From a virus: 37,351 nucleotides of DNA. A program made the translations under genes and the position numbers. The DNA lies in IMG/VR virus record IMGVR_UViG_3300042879_002662, positions 1 to 37,351 of that record. The stretch is one strand, 5' to 3'. The notes under the pieces were generated by a model. It worked only from the letters and a program-made list of their open reading frames with translations, was not told where the DNA came from and searched no databases. This document shows positions 36,840 to 37,351 of the stretch, in pieces (position 1 is the stretch's first letter; every line of letters begins with the position of its first letter).

Positions 36840-37351
36840 ATGATCTCCACCTCTCCACCTCTCCAAGTCTCCGCGTCTCGCCCTCCGATCAGTCTCTGCC
36901 TCATCGCAGGCAATGTCGATCAATACATTCAGCGTTTCCTCGACTCCTTCGCTCCCCTGGTCGATGAGATCGTCATCGTCTCCGCCATCGGTGCGCAGGC
37001 ACCCGACCGCACCAGCGTCATCGCCTTCAATCACCCCAAGGTGAAGCAGCAGACCATTTATTCCAACGCCCCCGAGAACGCAGCTTGGCCCCATGTGGAC
37101 AACTTCGCCGCCGCTCGCCAGCGGGCCTTTGATCTCGCTTCCCACGAGTGGGTGCTGTGGGCTGACACCGATGACGTCATCGACCCCACTTCCATCTCGA
37201 TCATTCTGGAAACTTTCGCCGCGCATCATGACACTGCTGATGCCTTCTGCTGGGATTACAACGTGCCCGATGACGGACTCCGCGTGGTCAAAGATCGCCT
37301 CGTCAGAAAGTCAGCCTTCTACTGGCGGCACCGCGTCCACGAGGAGCTGAC
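36840..37351 (+). CDS. two-domain glycosyltransferase, 5' part (continues at 1-1325)
   Basis: Begins at ATG 36840, runs through the circle join and ends at 1325; only the first 385 bp (36840-37224) are unique. The first GT2 domain is complete here up to its key motif: SLCLIAGNVDQYIQRFLDSF (18-37), DNFAAARQRAFDLA (87-100), then WVLWADTDDVIDP (105-117) with the metal-binding D109-T-D111-D112. This N-x-A-x-A-R-x-x-A pattern with ADTDD is typical of GT2 enzymes fused to TPR repeats. It sits between capsid and connector genes in the late operon, so it may act on virion proteins. Confidence 0.87.
   Translation, partial: MISTSPPLQVSASRPPISLCLIAGNVDQYIQRFLDSFAPLVDEIVIVSAIGAQAPDRTSVIAFNHPKVKQQTIYSNAPENAAWPHVDNFAAARQRAFDLASHEWVLWADTDDVIDPTSISIILETFAAHHDTADAFCWDYNVPDDGLRVVKDRLVRKSAFYWRHRVHEEL
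37225..37351. repeat. terminal direct repeat, right copy (circle overlap)
   Basis: Identical to 1-127. For a linear annotation of the circle one copy should be dropped. Confidence 0.93.

Overview
The window is one complete, circularly closed genome of a temperate tailed phage (a prophage-type element). Its first 127 bases are repeated exactly at the end (1-127 = 37225-37351), so the unique circle is 37,224 bp and the gene cut by the window edges (36840 to the end, then 1-1325) is intact. The genome is GC-rich and almost every gene lies on the + strand. The host cannot be read directly from the sequence. GC content, A/C-rich leaders without a Shine-Dalgarno, and the style of integrase, small holin and Gly-rich fibre make a Verrucomicrobiota-like Gram-negative host my low-confidence guess. 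Two lipoproteins in the lysis block and a Sec signal on an accessory protein fit a host with an outer membrane.

Layout, starting at the packaging end. 28191-28674 is a non-coding region full of GTGAC/GTCAC repeats and palindromes (candidate pac/cos or origin). It is followed by the small and GpA-like large terminase (28675-31196), a cargo insert (ribbon-helix-helix protein, zinc-finger protein, adenine/cytosine-N4 DNA methyltransferase; 31213-32472), a putative head-tail joining protein, portal, ClpP-type prohead protease with nested scaffold, and major capsid protein (32546-36515). Two terminators follow, then a small coiled-coil protein and two glycosyltransferase genes with three catalytic domains. 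After another terminator come the connector, tail terminator, tail tube, tail-assembly chaperones with a textbook -1 frameshift site, a short tape measure and a series of tail-tip genes (1979-11314). Next are a 1113-residue Gly-rich fibre (11311-14652) and a lysis cassette (15034-16919).

The putative attP (16923-17085, core resembling the 3' end of a tRNA) separates the late block from a tyrosine integrase. Next come two minus-strand genes (an exported repeat protein and an RHH regulator), facing a second, paralogous RHH regulator across an operator with a perfect 10-bp inverted repeat. I infer that this is the lysogeny switch. The early operon (19150-28190) is a tightly overlapping chain of small unknown genes, an excisionase-like protein, a phage-encoded sigma-70-type factor, a ParB-domain protein, a DnaG-type primase and an SF3-like ATPase.

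The most interesting features are: (i) a TTGACAC element exactly 12 nt before five late start codons (15 nt before a sixth), which may be a phage-specific late promoter or initiation signal, possibly read by the phage sigma factor; (ii) the two-regulator RHH switch with a linked exported protein; (iii) glycosyltransferases placed inside the virion-assembly operon; (iv) a fibre that begins with a Sec signal peptide; (v) an apparent reversal of strand composition (G-rich early block, C-rich late block) at attP and near 28.2 kb although all the genes point the same way.
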